Made by a program: the position numbers and the translations under genes
NCBI RefSeq assembly: GCF_963259705.1
Contig: NC_081847.1
Coordinates: forward strand, 73,863,754 to 73,927,753
Direction: 5' to 3'
DNA length: 64,000 bases
Origin: Myotis daubentonii
Taxonomy: Eukaryota; Chordata; Mammalia; Chiroptera; Vespertilionidae
In this document: one piece after another, positions 46,661-56,650 of the stretch
Numbering within the stretch: position 1 is the first letter of the stretch
Layout: each line of letters begins with the position of its first letter
Notes under the pieces: model-generated
What the model was told of the DNA's origin: nothing
The model's input: the letters and a program-made list of their open reading frames with translations, nothing else
Database searches by the model: none

Positions 46661-46676
46661 ATAAACATATCGTCAG
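46484..46676 (+). mobile_element. Shortened Ves-type SINE with expanded CT tail
   Basis: A Ves head (CCCTGACTGAGTGGCGCAGT) is followed by a body lacking part of the usual GCACATGCCCGGGTT segment, then a pure CT run at about 46606-46656 and an AATCAATAAACAT tail. It interrupts an old repeat that continues on both sides. Confidence 0.75.
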
Positions 46677-47100
46677 GTGAGGGTAAAAAAAACCCATAGA
46701 AAACATAAGCATAATACTATAATCACACCTAACCAAAAAGTCCAGTTCCTTTAATATCTAATATTTGGTTCATGTTTAAACATTCCCATTGTCTCAAAAA
46801 TATCTTTTTACATTTAAGTTGTTCAAATTAGGCCACAAACATTGCTGTTGGTTGATATGTCTCTTAAGTTTCTTTTAATTTACAATAACAGCCCCCCCTT
46901 CTCCCCACATTTTAAAATGTCATTTCTCCTTTTTTAAAATGCCATTTGTTTTTGATGAATCTGGGTCATTTATCCTGCAGACCGTTTCATGTTCTGGCTG
47001 ATTGCCTCCTTGTGGTGTCATCTAACGTGTCCCTCTGTCCCCCGTGTTTCCTGGAAACCAGCAGTCAGATCCAGAGGCCTGATCAGTCACCTTTGATTTT
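46677..47100. mobile_element. Old LINE-like sequence, right of SINE
   Basis: TTTAAACATTCCCATTGTCT, TTGATATGTCTCTTAAGTTT and CTTGTGGTGTCATCTAACG continue the repeat interrupted at 46484-46676. Confidence 0.45.
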
Positions 47101-47464
47101 TGGCCAAAAGCTTTCGTGGAGGGTGTGTGCGCACCTTGTTGCATCACATCCTAACGTCTAATCGCCTCTCCTCTGACGATGTTAGGATTGATCAGTGGCT
47201 CACCTTGCCCTTCTTAATGAACTCCCTACTCCCTTCTCTATTTCCATTGCTGTAAGAACTTGTTTTGCAAAACAAGTCAGTTGAGAACATTGATCTTATC
47301 GAACAGCAAGGTCTGATGGCAAAGGCACTGATTTAAAGCACTGGGCCCAGATCAGAGATTTCATTTCTCTGCATCTCAGTTTCCTTGTGTGATGGGGCTA
47401 ATAGAGGCTTTGAGAACTGACCTATGGGGAACGTATTTGGTCGTCAACACACAACACTAAGTGC

Positions 47465-47640
47465 TTAGTGTGGATTAGCTCACTTAATCTTCCCAACAAT
47501 CCTATGAGGTAAATGTGCTATTAGCCTCATTACACATGTGAGGGAGAAGAGACAGAGTGGTTGGGCAACTTGCCCAAGGACGGCACAGCTCGTATCTGAA
47601 CCCAGGTAGTTGGACTCCAGAGCCTGTGTTCTTCAGCACA
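47465..47640 (-). mobile_element. MIR SINE, nearly full length
   Basis: TCTTCCCAACAATCCTATGA, GCAACTTGCCCAAGGACGGC and GACTCCAGAGCCTGTGTTCT follow reversed MIR. Confidence 0.8.
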
Positions 47641-49884
47641 GCGCCGTGTAACACAAACCAAGTCAGTGGGAGCTCCCCTGCTTTCCTCCGTGCTAGATGC
47701 TGTTGAATCACTGCAGGGAGTGGGCACCTGTTAGTTCTGCACTAAGGTGAGGGTGGAGTAAGGCAGCCCCCAGTGGCCAAAAAGGGTTTGTTCTTTGAGC
47801 TTTACAAAGTCATACTTTCTGCCTTTTACTGCTGTGAGATGTGCCAGAATCAGCTTGACAAACTCACATACTAGAGAGGAATCTGGGGATATAAGGTCCC
47901 AGTCTCCTTTGGGTGGGGTTTGATCTTCCCAGAAAAACACATCTGAAGCCCAGCGATGTTGAATGACTTGACCAAGATCACACATACATTTTCCACTAAG
48001 CTAGGATTAGAACTCCAGAATCTCTCACGCTATTGTGTCTAGATCCCTAGATCCTTCCATGCTCAGGTAAAGGGGACCATCCCTCTACCCACCCACCCCC
48101 AAACCCCCGAGTCATGTTCATTTTGGGAAGGATTCCTGGGGGATGAAAATGGACAAACATGCCTGCCAAAGTCACTGTAGCTTTTTAGGGTTTGCCTGGC
48201 ATATCACAGACATTCCCTTCTTGGTTACCATTTTAGTCTAGACCTGCGAACCTCACCCTTCTAAAGGCATTCTGGGAACCGACCTTTGCTTCCCTTGGCC
48301 TCAATCTTAAAGCAAATAAGGCTGCAGCACTAGGATTTGAACCCAGCTCTTCTGACTTCAGGTTCAGAAGGGCTAGAAGTAATGCCAGCACATTTGCCCT
48401 GACTGTAGCCCAGCTTCTAGATAAGGGAAGCGTGGCTCAGAGAGGGGCATCCACTCAATGAGCTCACGTAGCCTCATAGGCTACAGCGTGGGGCAGACTG
48501 TTCTTCCTGTGACTGGGGAGGCTCACACAGTGGTGACTGGTAAGCTCAGGGGGTCAGGGCTGGTGGCTGGGGGACTTTCTGAGTCGAGTGAGCCAGCCCA
48601 CTGTCTGTGAGTCCAGTTTGTCTGATAACAAAGTCCAAGACAATAATTGGAGGTGGCTTTGGGTTCCCTGAGTGGGATCTGGCGCCGATGCTGGTGGCTT
48701 CGTTGGCGCCTTGGGCCCTGGGCATTCGCTAATGGACTGTGGCTGATCCCAGGGCTGATTGGCCGCCTGCCCCAAGGTCCTCGGGGGAAACCTGGAAATT
48801 GTGGCCTCCAGCCTGGAGACATTGTCCCTTCTGGGAGGCACAGGGCGGAGGCTTCTAGTTGGCCTAAGGCAGGAGTGCCTCGAGCCCATGGGGTGAGGGG
48901 AGATGAACTGTGTCCCCCATAACCACAGAGATGGAACACTAGGTGAGCCCTCCAGACTCTAAGAGACAGCTGTCAAAACGCTGGCTCTTCACTTCCTCTC
49001 CCTCCCACCTCCCTGCCCTGCTCTCCTGGGCTGGCTGGCATAGTAGTCGTCGCCCCTGCCACGGTGGCAGTGGGACCAATGAGAGCGCTCCCAGGTATTC
49101 TCAGATACCACGTTGGGAGGAGTGTGATCCCAAAGTAAGCCAGGCCACCGTCACTCCCAGGAAAGAGGAGCGAGAAATTAACCCAGGCACAACGCAGGCA
49201 AAGGCACAGAGCACAAGCGTGCAGGGAACAGCACAGGGGAACAGAAAGGCAGAGTGTGAGGGAGGTGAGGCTAGAGGAACAGGCCTTGAGAGCAGTGTAA
49301 AAATTTCAGACTTGACTGGTGGTAATAGGGAGGGCCGAAGAGAGGCACGTGGGGTCTGCCCAGAGTGCGGGTCTTTCTTAAGTACATTAGGCAGAGTCAA
49401 AGGCAAATACACAACTGAAGCATCTGACCTTTTCCTAGGGCACCCAATATTTATGCATTTTGCTCTTCACCCAAATTCTATTCATTTACCCAAAGAGTGT
49501 GAAAAAGGCACTTTAGGAAACTGCTATAAATCCAGTGCAAGTCACCATGGTAACCTGATTAGCAGCTAAATTAAGTTCATGATTAAGAAGAAATAAATAA
49601 AAATAACTCTCCTCCTTGGCTGGGACTACCCACCGGGCCACTGACAGCTGAGCAGATGCTGAGGCCTTGGAAAGCCTGGGCCTGGCCCCAGCGGAGATGC
49701 TGGGGCTGGGAAGGGAGGCACTGATTGGCTTAGAGAAAGAAGCAGCCCAGCCTGGTGTTAACACTGCCTGGGGCCCCTGGTGGCCAGGCTGGGGAGTGCA
49801 GGCTATGTTTCTGAAGGCCAAAGCTCTTGTTTTCACAAGGGAGACAGGCTCTCCAAGGGTATCTTCCTGATGTCCTGGACCAGC
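47641..49884. other. Unique intergenic DNA, no gene seen
   Basis: The longest ORF, 208 codons at 48943-49569, has no recognisable domain, biased low-complexity composition and no similarity I can name. GC-rich sequence at 48520-49000 opens long frames on both strands. Confidence 0.45.
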
Positions 49885-50140
49885 CTTCATTTGTTCAAGT
49901 ATCCCTCCTATGTATTGCCACCTCTTCAGAGCCAGGCGCCATATGTTGGGTGCTAGGGACTCCAACGTGACTCAGATCTAGTTTTGGGCCTGGAGGCCCA
50001 GTCTAGTGGTGGAAACAGATGTAACAGATACTTCTGGGCACAGTGTGATAAACGCATTGATGAAGGTCAGAATAAGGTGCTATGGAAACATGGATCAGCC
50101 AGGGGGGCTCCCCGGAGGAGGTGATGCCTGAGAAAAGGAC
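49885..50140 (-). mobile_element. L2-like fragment
   Basis: GGGTGCTAGGGACTCCAACG, CCAGTCTAGTGGTGGAAACA, ACAGTGTGATAAACGCATTG and GAGGAGGTGATGCCTGAGAA follow a common reversed L2 layout. Confidence 0.5.
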
Positions 50141-50359
50141 AGATGTTGACTGCTGGAGACTGCCTACTTCAGGTGGGTTTTCTGTTTGGACCTGACTGGC
50201 AGGCTCTTGGTGCCCCACAGCCAGCCTGGAATGGGCTGGCATCAGCCCCGATGAGGCCTGAGGGGTCTTCTTGAAGTCTGTGCTGTCAATCATAGGGATC
50301 AGCAGCAAGAGAGATGGGTGCAAAGAGAGAAATGAGGCTCCCACTTAGCCATTCCAAAG

Positions 50360-50600
50360 CAGTCTAGTGCAGTGATTGGAGTCAAACAGGCATCAATGCC
50401 GTCTGTCACCTGCTAGCTGGGGCCCCTGGCAAGTGAGTTAATCATTTGAGCCTCAGCCTCCCTGTCTATAGAACACGGGTGATGATAATGCCTCCTATCT
50501 GGCAAGGTTATCTTGGAGGACTCAGTGAGCTGATGTAAGCTAAACGAGGCTCAGTCCCTCACATGTAGAGAATGCTTGGTGAGGTGCTTGCTGCTGTTAA
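50360..50600 (+). mobile_element. MIR SINE, nearly full length
   Basis: CAGTCTAGTGCAGTGATTGG, TTGAGCCTCAGCCTCCCTGT, GGGTGATGATAATGCCTCCT and AGAATGCTTGGTGAGGTG are in MIR order from head to tail. Confidence 0.85.
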
Positions 50601-50789
50601 TTTCGCTACATGGGGAAGTGTGCCATGACTGGGCGGGAGAAGGAGGGTGTGGTGGCCCTGGAAATTCATCCTTAAGCCCAGTCATGACTGATCTCGGGGG
50701 TGGGAGGGTGGTGCTAGTGCAGGCCCATTCCTCTAAAATTTGGGGCTCCCAACAGGTGACTGAAACTTTCCTGGGACAGCGCTGTCATA

Positions 50790-50985
50790 TGAGTCTCAGT
50801 CCCATCCCCTTCCTCCTCCCTCTCCTCTCAGAGACATCAGGCCTGCACTGTGGTCTGAAGGCTCTCCTTGCCTCCTCCTGCTCCCTCCTCCTTGATCCTT
50901 CACGGTGTTTCCCCAATAAACCTCTTGCGTGCTTAACCTTGTTCTGGCATTTGCTTCTCAGAAGACCCAAAATGACATAGAGGGA
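50790..50985 (+). mobile_element. Possible solitary LTR, 3' part
   Basis: A pyrimidine-rich stretch is followed by CAATAAACCTCTTGCGTGCT and then GCTTCTCAGAAGACCCAAAA. An AATAAA signal with this context recalls old mammalian LTRs. No internal retroviral genes, primer site or second LTR are seen. The left boundary is unclear. Confidence 0.35.
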
Positions 50986-52119
50986 AGAGTCCTAGAGTTG
51001 TGGCAGTAGAGGTCTAAATGAGACCCAGCAGTAGTCACAGGGGGGCCTGTAGGTGGGAGGTCAAGGCCTGCAAGTCTCCGGTTTCTCCCCACGTCCTGTC
51101 TTCAAGTGTGTGTGCCCCCGTGCATGTGTGTACGTGGGTGCGCAGCCCCGGGCATGCCTCCGTCACTGCATTGGCCACAGTGTAGTGAAAAAATCTGTTT
51201 CCAACACAAGAAGATGAGCCTCTCAGTTTGTTCCCAGCACTTAGCTCTGCAGACAGCCTCGTGTATAGTAGATGCTCAGTCAAAATACCTGAGTGCCACT
51301 GGGATCTGTAGCTATCTTAAATTTTTCCTTGAACCAATTTTTGTTTTCATTTTATGGTATTTTGAATTGGTTCGCATTAGGTTACTTAAGCTTTTTAGTC
51401 CTTTGTTTTTATGACAGAGACATATACGCAGAAGAGCTTCATAGAGGCCACACCTGCGGGCAGACCCTGTAGCCATCCCCCACCCCCATCTCTCCACCAT
51501 CCCCTTTCTAAAAAGGAACTTGGAGTCTCAGCTCAGCTGGCTGGATGAATCTTCGTTGGGTCCTCTCCTCCTGTCCTCCCACCTCCGCTTCCCCCCCACC
51601 CCCATCTCTCCCTCCCAGCTCGGCAAGATCGGGGAAGCTGCAAACCCAACCCTTACATCAAAAGGGAACTTGAAAAATACTTGGAGCAAAAACTGCTAAC
51701 TGTGCATCCTTGCTCCGTGCTGCTCTGATATTAAATCAGGAAATGGCACTGAACAGCCGCTCCAAACACAGAAACAGGGGTTGTCAACACAGAAACCAAA
51801 AGCAATCTCTAACAGGCAGAGGTGAAAGGGACCTGGCACAAGGCCGGGATGGGGCTGAGACCCGGGACCGGATTCCTCAGCCTGGCTTGTCTGTGCCGTA
51901 TTTCCAGCATCCAGCATGGAGCCAGGCTCACAGTCCCTGATGCTGAGTGTACCTTGTCTCCCCGAGAGGCAGAAGAGAATTAAGCATGTTGCATAAAGGC
52001 CTTTGGGATGCTCCTTTTGATGCGCACAGATATTTTTTGAGCACCTACTATGTGCTTGACAGTGAACCAAAAAAGATACCATGTGGAGATGATCTAGTTC
52101 TCAAGACAAGAGTCCCATT
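50986..52119. other. Unique intergenic DNA, no gene seen
   Basis: A reversed L2-like piece, TTTTGAGCACCTACTATGTG, lies at about 52037. Otherwise nothing is recognised. Confidence 0.45.
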
Positions 52120-52350
52120 CTTTGGCACGGCATTCGAAGCCTTTCAAGTGTTGGCTCCTGCTGAAGCCTGCGCTCTATGGCCAGCCTCCCTGAAATAGCT
52201 CCCCAAGAGCCTGAGATGGTGCCTCTGCTTTGTGCCTTTGTCTGGGCTGGGCTTACAGCTGGGTCTTCCTACACTTCTCTGTTTGACAAACTTCTGCTCA
52301 GCCTTCAAAGCCTTAGTTAAGTGTCACCTCTGCTCGTCAGCCTTATCAGC
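52120..52350 (+). mobile_element. L2 LINE fragment
   Basis: TCAGCCTTCAAAGCCTTAGT followed by TAAGTGTCACCTCTGCTC, after a TGCCTTTGTCTGGGCTGG block, is L2-like. Confidence 0.65.
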
Positions 52351-52639
52351 CAACTCCCCCTCTCCCCCTCCCCCCATAGAACCAAGGGTTCACTTGCTGG
52401 GGACCTGCCAGCATGGTGGATGCATCACCCTCACACCGCCTCTCCAGTGGCAGTGGGAAAGTTTGTAGTTCCCTGGACGGGAGGACAGAAGCCGTGCCCA
52501 TCCCTGTGCCCTTCTCTCCCAGTACTGGCCATAGAATGGACATAAATAGATGCACAAATGAGTTACCTGATAAAATCCATTGTGTGGCTGTAGGTCACCT
52601 TCATATATTTCGGATGGGAAATTAAATAGAGACAATCTT

Positions 52640-53020
52640 CTTAGATGCTCATTTGACAGTATTAACATTATAAATGTGTTCATCTTTCAATCCAGGGATT
52701 CCATTTCTTTCTGTCTATTCCAGAGAAATACTTGCACACATGCAAAAAAGAGCATGTACAAAGCTATTCGTTGCAGCATTGTTTGCAATAGTGAAAGATT
52801 GGGAATGGCTTAAATGTCCATAAATACAAGACAGAGTAAAAAACTACAGCGCATCCACTGGATGAATTGCCATGCATTAGTTAAAAAGAAAGAAGCAGAG
52901 TTGGATGTATTGACACAGAACTTGCTGAGTAAAAATAAAAAGCAAGCTGTAGCTCTAGACATAGATGTTAAAACTACATTGTTGCATTTTTTTACAATGA
53001 TAAAGTAGGCTTGTATAATT
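52640..53020 (+). mobile_element. Old L1 (L1M-like) 3' fragment
   Basis: ATCCAGGGATTCCATTTCTT, TTCGTTGCAGCATTGTTTGC and GGCTTAAATGTCCATAAATA are in L1 ORF2-tail order, ending in an A-rich stretch. Confidence 0.7.
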
Positions 53021-53575
53021 CATTTTTAAAAGAAGAAAGGGAAGAAAGAGATTGAGTGACCACAGCAGCTCCTGGCTGAAATGAACCTGGGCTCGGGGCA
53101 CAGCCAAACTGCATTATCCCCTCCATCAGCCCCAGGCAGCCGGTCCCAGCAGTGGGACGGTGCCACCTACTTCCCCTCTACTCAGAAGCTTACTCCCCTA
53201 GCTGTGAGGAGCATGTGGCAGGAAGCTGGAGCCCTAGGGCCCTGAAGAGCATCCAGATAGAGGAGAAGGAAAGACAGGAGGCCAGTGGGACGGGATCACC
53301 CAGTCCTGATTTACTCTGAGCTGATCTTTGGACTGAGGAGGAGGGAGAGGTTTGGGAATGATTGCTAACTAAGGGGGAGGAGAGAGCTGGAGGGCATGCA
53401 GGAAAGGCCTGAGGGTTCTAAGATATCATGCTGCAAGGAAGCATCACTGTTTCCTAGTTGTTAACTTCATTCACTCATTCATTCTTCCACCACTGTAATT
53501 AAGTTCCTCCTGGTGTGGGCATTGCTTGGCACTGGGGACACAGAGACAATTCCATCACACTGTCTTCCTCTAGGA

Positions 53576-53886
53576 CAGCATTTCTCAACCTGTGGGTCGA
53601 GACCCCTTTGGGGGTCGAACGACCCTTTCACAGGGGTCACCTAAAACCATCGGAAAACACATATATAATTACATATTGTTTTTGTGATTAATCACTATGC
53701 TTTAATTATGCTCAATTTTTAACAATGAAAATACATCCTGCATATCAGATATTTACATTACAATTCATAACAGCAAAATTACAGTTATGAAGTAGCAACG
53801 AAAATAATTTTATGGTTGGGGGTCGTCACCACAACATGAGGAACTGTATTAAAGGGTTGCAACATTAGGAAGGTTGAGAACCACTG
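53576..53886 (+). mobile_element. SPIN-type hAT MITE, longer form
   Basis: CAGCATTTCTCAACCTGTGG and AGGTTGAGAACCACTG are the terminal repeats, and CTCTAGGA at 53568-53575 and 53887-53894 is a perfect 8-bp duplication. At 311 bp it carries an AT-rich middle (about 53655-53735) that the 215-bp copy lacks. The orientation is opposite to the other two copies. Confidence 0.93.
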
Positions 53887-53914
53887 CTCTAGGAGCTCCC
53901 AGTCACGTTCCATC

Positions 53915-54035
53915 TAGTTTCTCAAAGTGTGTTTCTTGGACCTCAAACGTCAGAATTACCTAGGGAACTTATTAAAATGCAAATTCCTGGGCTCTAACAC
54001 GTCAGATTGTGGCTCAGGAATTTGTATTTGTAATA
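53915..54035 (+). mobile_element. MER5-type hAT MITE fragment
   Basis: CTCAAAGTGTG, GTCAGAATTACCTAGGGAAC and TTAAAATGCAAATTCCTGGG match the MER5 body. It lies 28 bp after the SPIN copy. Confidence 0.75.
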
Positions 54036-54039
54036 CATT

Positions 54040-56489
54040 TTCTCAAGTGGAAAACATTTGGACCAGCTGACCAAAGCATTTCCTTGACCTTCCCTGTGTC
54101 ATCTCATATGGCCTCTCTGAAATGTGAGGTCTACCTGGATCCAACTTGGAGAGGAGACAGATATCCATGCAAACCCTGCCACGTGATTCCAGGGTGTGTG
54201 ATTTCTCAGGACCTGGCGCTCTTCTCTCCACCTCCATTTCCTGGTGCATCCCAGTCCCTCTGAGGCCTGGGAAGAGCCACAGACCACCTCCTCTAAGTCC
54301 TTGAGACCAAGAAACTGACTGATTCTAGGCAGAGGGGATGGTATGTGCAAAGCCTTGGGGAAGAACACAGCATGGGCTGTGGAAGAACTTACAGAGGGCA
54401 GTGTGTGTGGAGCAGTGGGAGGGGGATGCAGTGAAAGATGGGGTGGGTAGGTTGGCAGGAGCAGATCATTCAGGACCTGAAAGCCTTGCTAAGGAGTTTG
54501 GCTCTTTGTCCAAGTATCCAAGGAATTTGTAGTTAAGCCAGGGGGGGGGGGGGGGTAAAGGTAGAATGATCAAGTTCATATGACATGAACACTGGCTCCA
54601 TTGCCCTATGGAGATGAGAAGAGGCCCAGCCAAGGCCCCTGTAGTTATCTAAGGAAACATGGGGGTGGCTTGGGTGAGGGTGAAGGCAGTGGATGGAGAG
54701 ACTGAGATCTTGAGGTTGAGGGATTGACCGGTGATGGGAGGTGAGGGCCTCAGTCCTGGGGAGCAGTGATGGGGTTTCAGAGTCTCGAACACTGGCCCTG
54801 GGGTCCTGGGGAGGTAATAGTGGGAAGGGAGCTCTGCTAGTCAGCTGTCTCATGCTGCGCCCCCCCTCCCCCCCGCCAATATTTAAGAGATGAGTGAATG
54901 GTGGCTGAAGGTCAAACTCAGGCCAGAGGCAGGACCAAGGATCAAGGCTGAGATTAGAGGTCAAGGGTAAAGGATAGAATGAGAGGACTGCAAATTCTCT
55001 CTCCTTCACCTTGCCTCCTGCCTTGGTTTCTCTCTCATCCTCCAGCCCCAGGGTCAGGGAAGAGGAAAGAGAATGAGGGTCCCCAGGATGTTTGACTGCC
55101 ATGGACAAGAAGGCACGCTAATCACTGCCCTTATCCTTGAGCCTCGGCAGACACTTGGCACTTGGCAGAGGCTCAGCTGTGACCTGAACAGAACAGCCAT
55201 GACTGTGGAGAGTTGGAAACCCTGACCCAGAGAGCAGCTGGGGATCTGTGCCGACACCTGGGTGCTCAGAATGCCACCCTGTCCAGATAGAGATCACAAA
55301 CCCCGTAGTATTCAGAGGACTGGACTTGGGGCCAGAAGCTCCAGCTCATGGCCACCGTGTAACTAAAAAGATTACTTAACGTCTCAGAACCTCCTTCTCC
55401 ATGTAAGATGGGGACAGTCCTACTCACTCAGAGGGCAAACATAAAAACTGGATTAATTGATAAAACTCTCAGGACATGGTTATACATCTGTATTTACCTA
55501 CCTGCCTGCCTACCTGTCTTCATAAAATAAGGATAATAATAGTTGCTACCTATTAGAGTCATGAGAATCCAGGGGAAAAATGAATGATAAATGCTTTGCT
55601 AGTCCCTGTACCTATGGGAATGAATATTATAAAATGTCCCCTCTGTATTGGAGGCAGCACTGCCCAGTGGCTGTCTAACACAGCACTATCCAATAGGAAT
55701 AGAATGTAAGCCAATGTATGTAATTTAAAAATGTCTAGTCTTCACATTAGAACAAAGTAAAAAGAGGCAGGTGAAATGGTTGCAGTAATAGAGTCCCACT
55801 CCAAGGATATCTGTGTGTATGTACGTGCAAGCGGGAGGCCCCTGATCCTCGGGGAGTGAGCCCGAAAAGGGTTCTGCAGTCAGGTAACTCTGGCTCCCTA
55901 CTGCACGCAGGAGCTCAAGAATACCTTTTTGAAGCACTGGGCTGACTCTAATGGCCATTGTGTGGGGCAGGGAGCAGTGGAAGTGACAGCTGCCTTTGGG
56001 AAAGAGGAAGAGAGAAAAATATCGTGCCACTTCTTGCAGACCACAGACCTTGGGAAGCTCAGATGTAGTGGGAGCAACAGAATCACCCCACCCCCACTGG
56101 GCCTGAGGAAAAGAGGCAGAGACCTCCAGGCTCTGTGGAGATGACAGGGGATCCCACATCTGGGTGGTGCTAAGGCAGTAGGTGGGTTCCCGGGGGACCC
56201 CTGACTCAGGCTCTTCTCTGGTTGAACACCCTGGAACCCTTGGCCAGCCGGATAGTCCAACCTTGCAACCCATCAGGTGCTGAGGCCCCTGAGTTGTGGG
56301 TTCTGTGATTCAAAACTTTCTCTGTGCCCTGTGTCCTCCCCTCACACACACCCCTTCCACATCTCTCCCACCACACCCAAGCACGCAGACGCCCACTCCC
56401 ACACCAAACACCTGCCGCCTAACCCTCAGGAAAGGACGGTATATGGGGCACCTCAGGGCTGAACCGCCTGCGGGAGCGCCTGGAGTTGC
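54040..56489. other. Unique intergenic DNA with poly-G run
   Basis: Minus-strand ORFs of 191 and 182 codons at 54533-55108 and 55725-56273 are Ser/Pro-rich and unlike any family I recognise. They are probably chance frames. Confidence 0.45.
54541..54555. repeat. Poly-G run
   Basis: About 15 consecutive G; exact length is prone to sequencing error. Confidence 0.85.
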
Positions 56490-56650
56490 CCGGGAGTGCA
56501 AGCACAAGTGGGGTAGGGGGGGAGTGCAAGCACAAGTGGGGTAGGGGGGGAGGAGGGGGAAGTGCAAGCACAAGCGGGGTACAGGGGGGAGTCCAAGCAC
56601 AAGTGGGGTACGGGGGGAGGGGGGAGTGCAAGCACAAGTGGCGGGAGGGG
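56490..56650. repeat. G-rich minisatellite upstream of MAFB
   Basis: Five units of about 27-38 bp share GAGTGCAAGCACAAGTGGGG (one has TCCAAGCAC, another AAGCGGGG), followed by variable runs of five to eight G. It lies 3.4 kb before the inferred MAFB start. Confidence 0.9.

Noticed and set aside
48943..49569. 208-codon ORF on the plus strand
   Set aside because: No domain or family resemblance, low-complexity composition, and competing frames on the other strand. I treat it as chance.
54533..55108. 191-codon Ser/Pro-rich ORF on the minus strand
   Set aside because: Its composition follows the local G-rich plus strand, and no similarity or splice context is visible.
56490..56650. CRISPR-like array
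   Set aside because: The units are a G-rich minisatellite without distinct spacers, in a mammalian genome.
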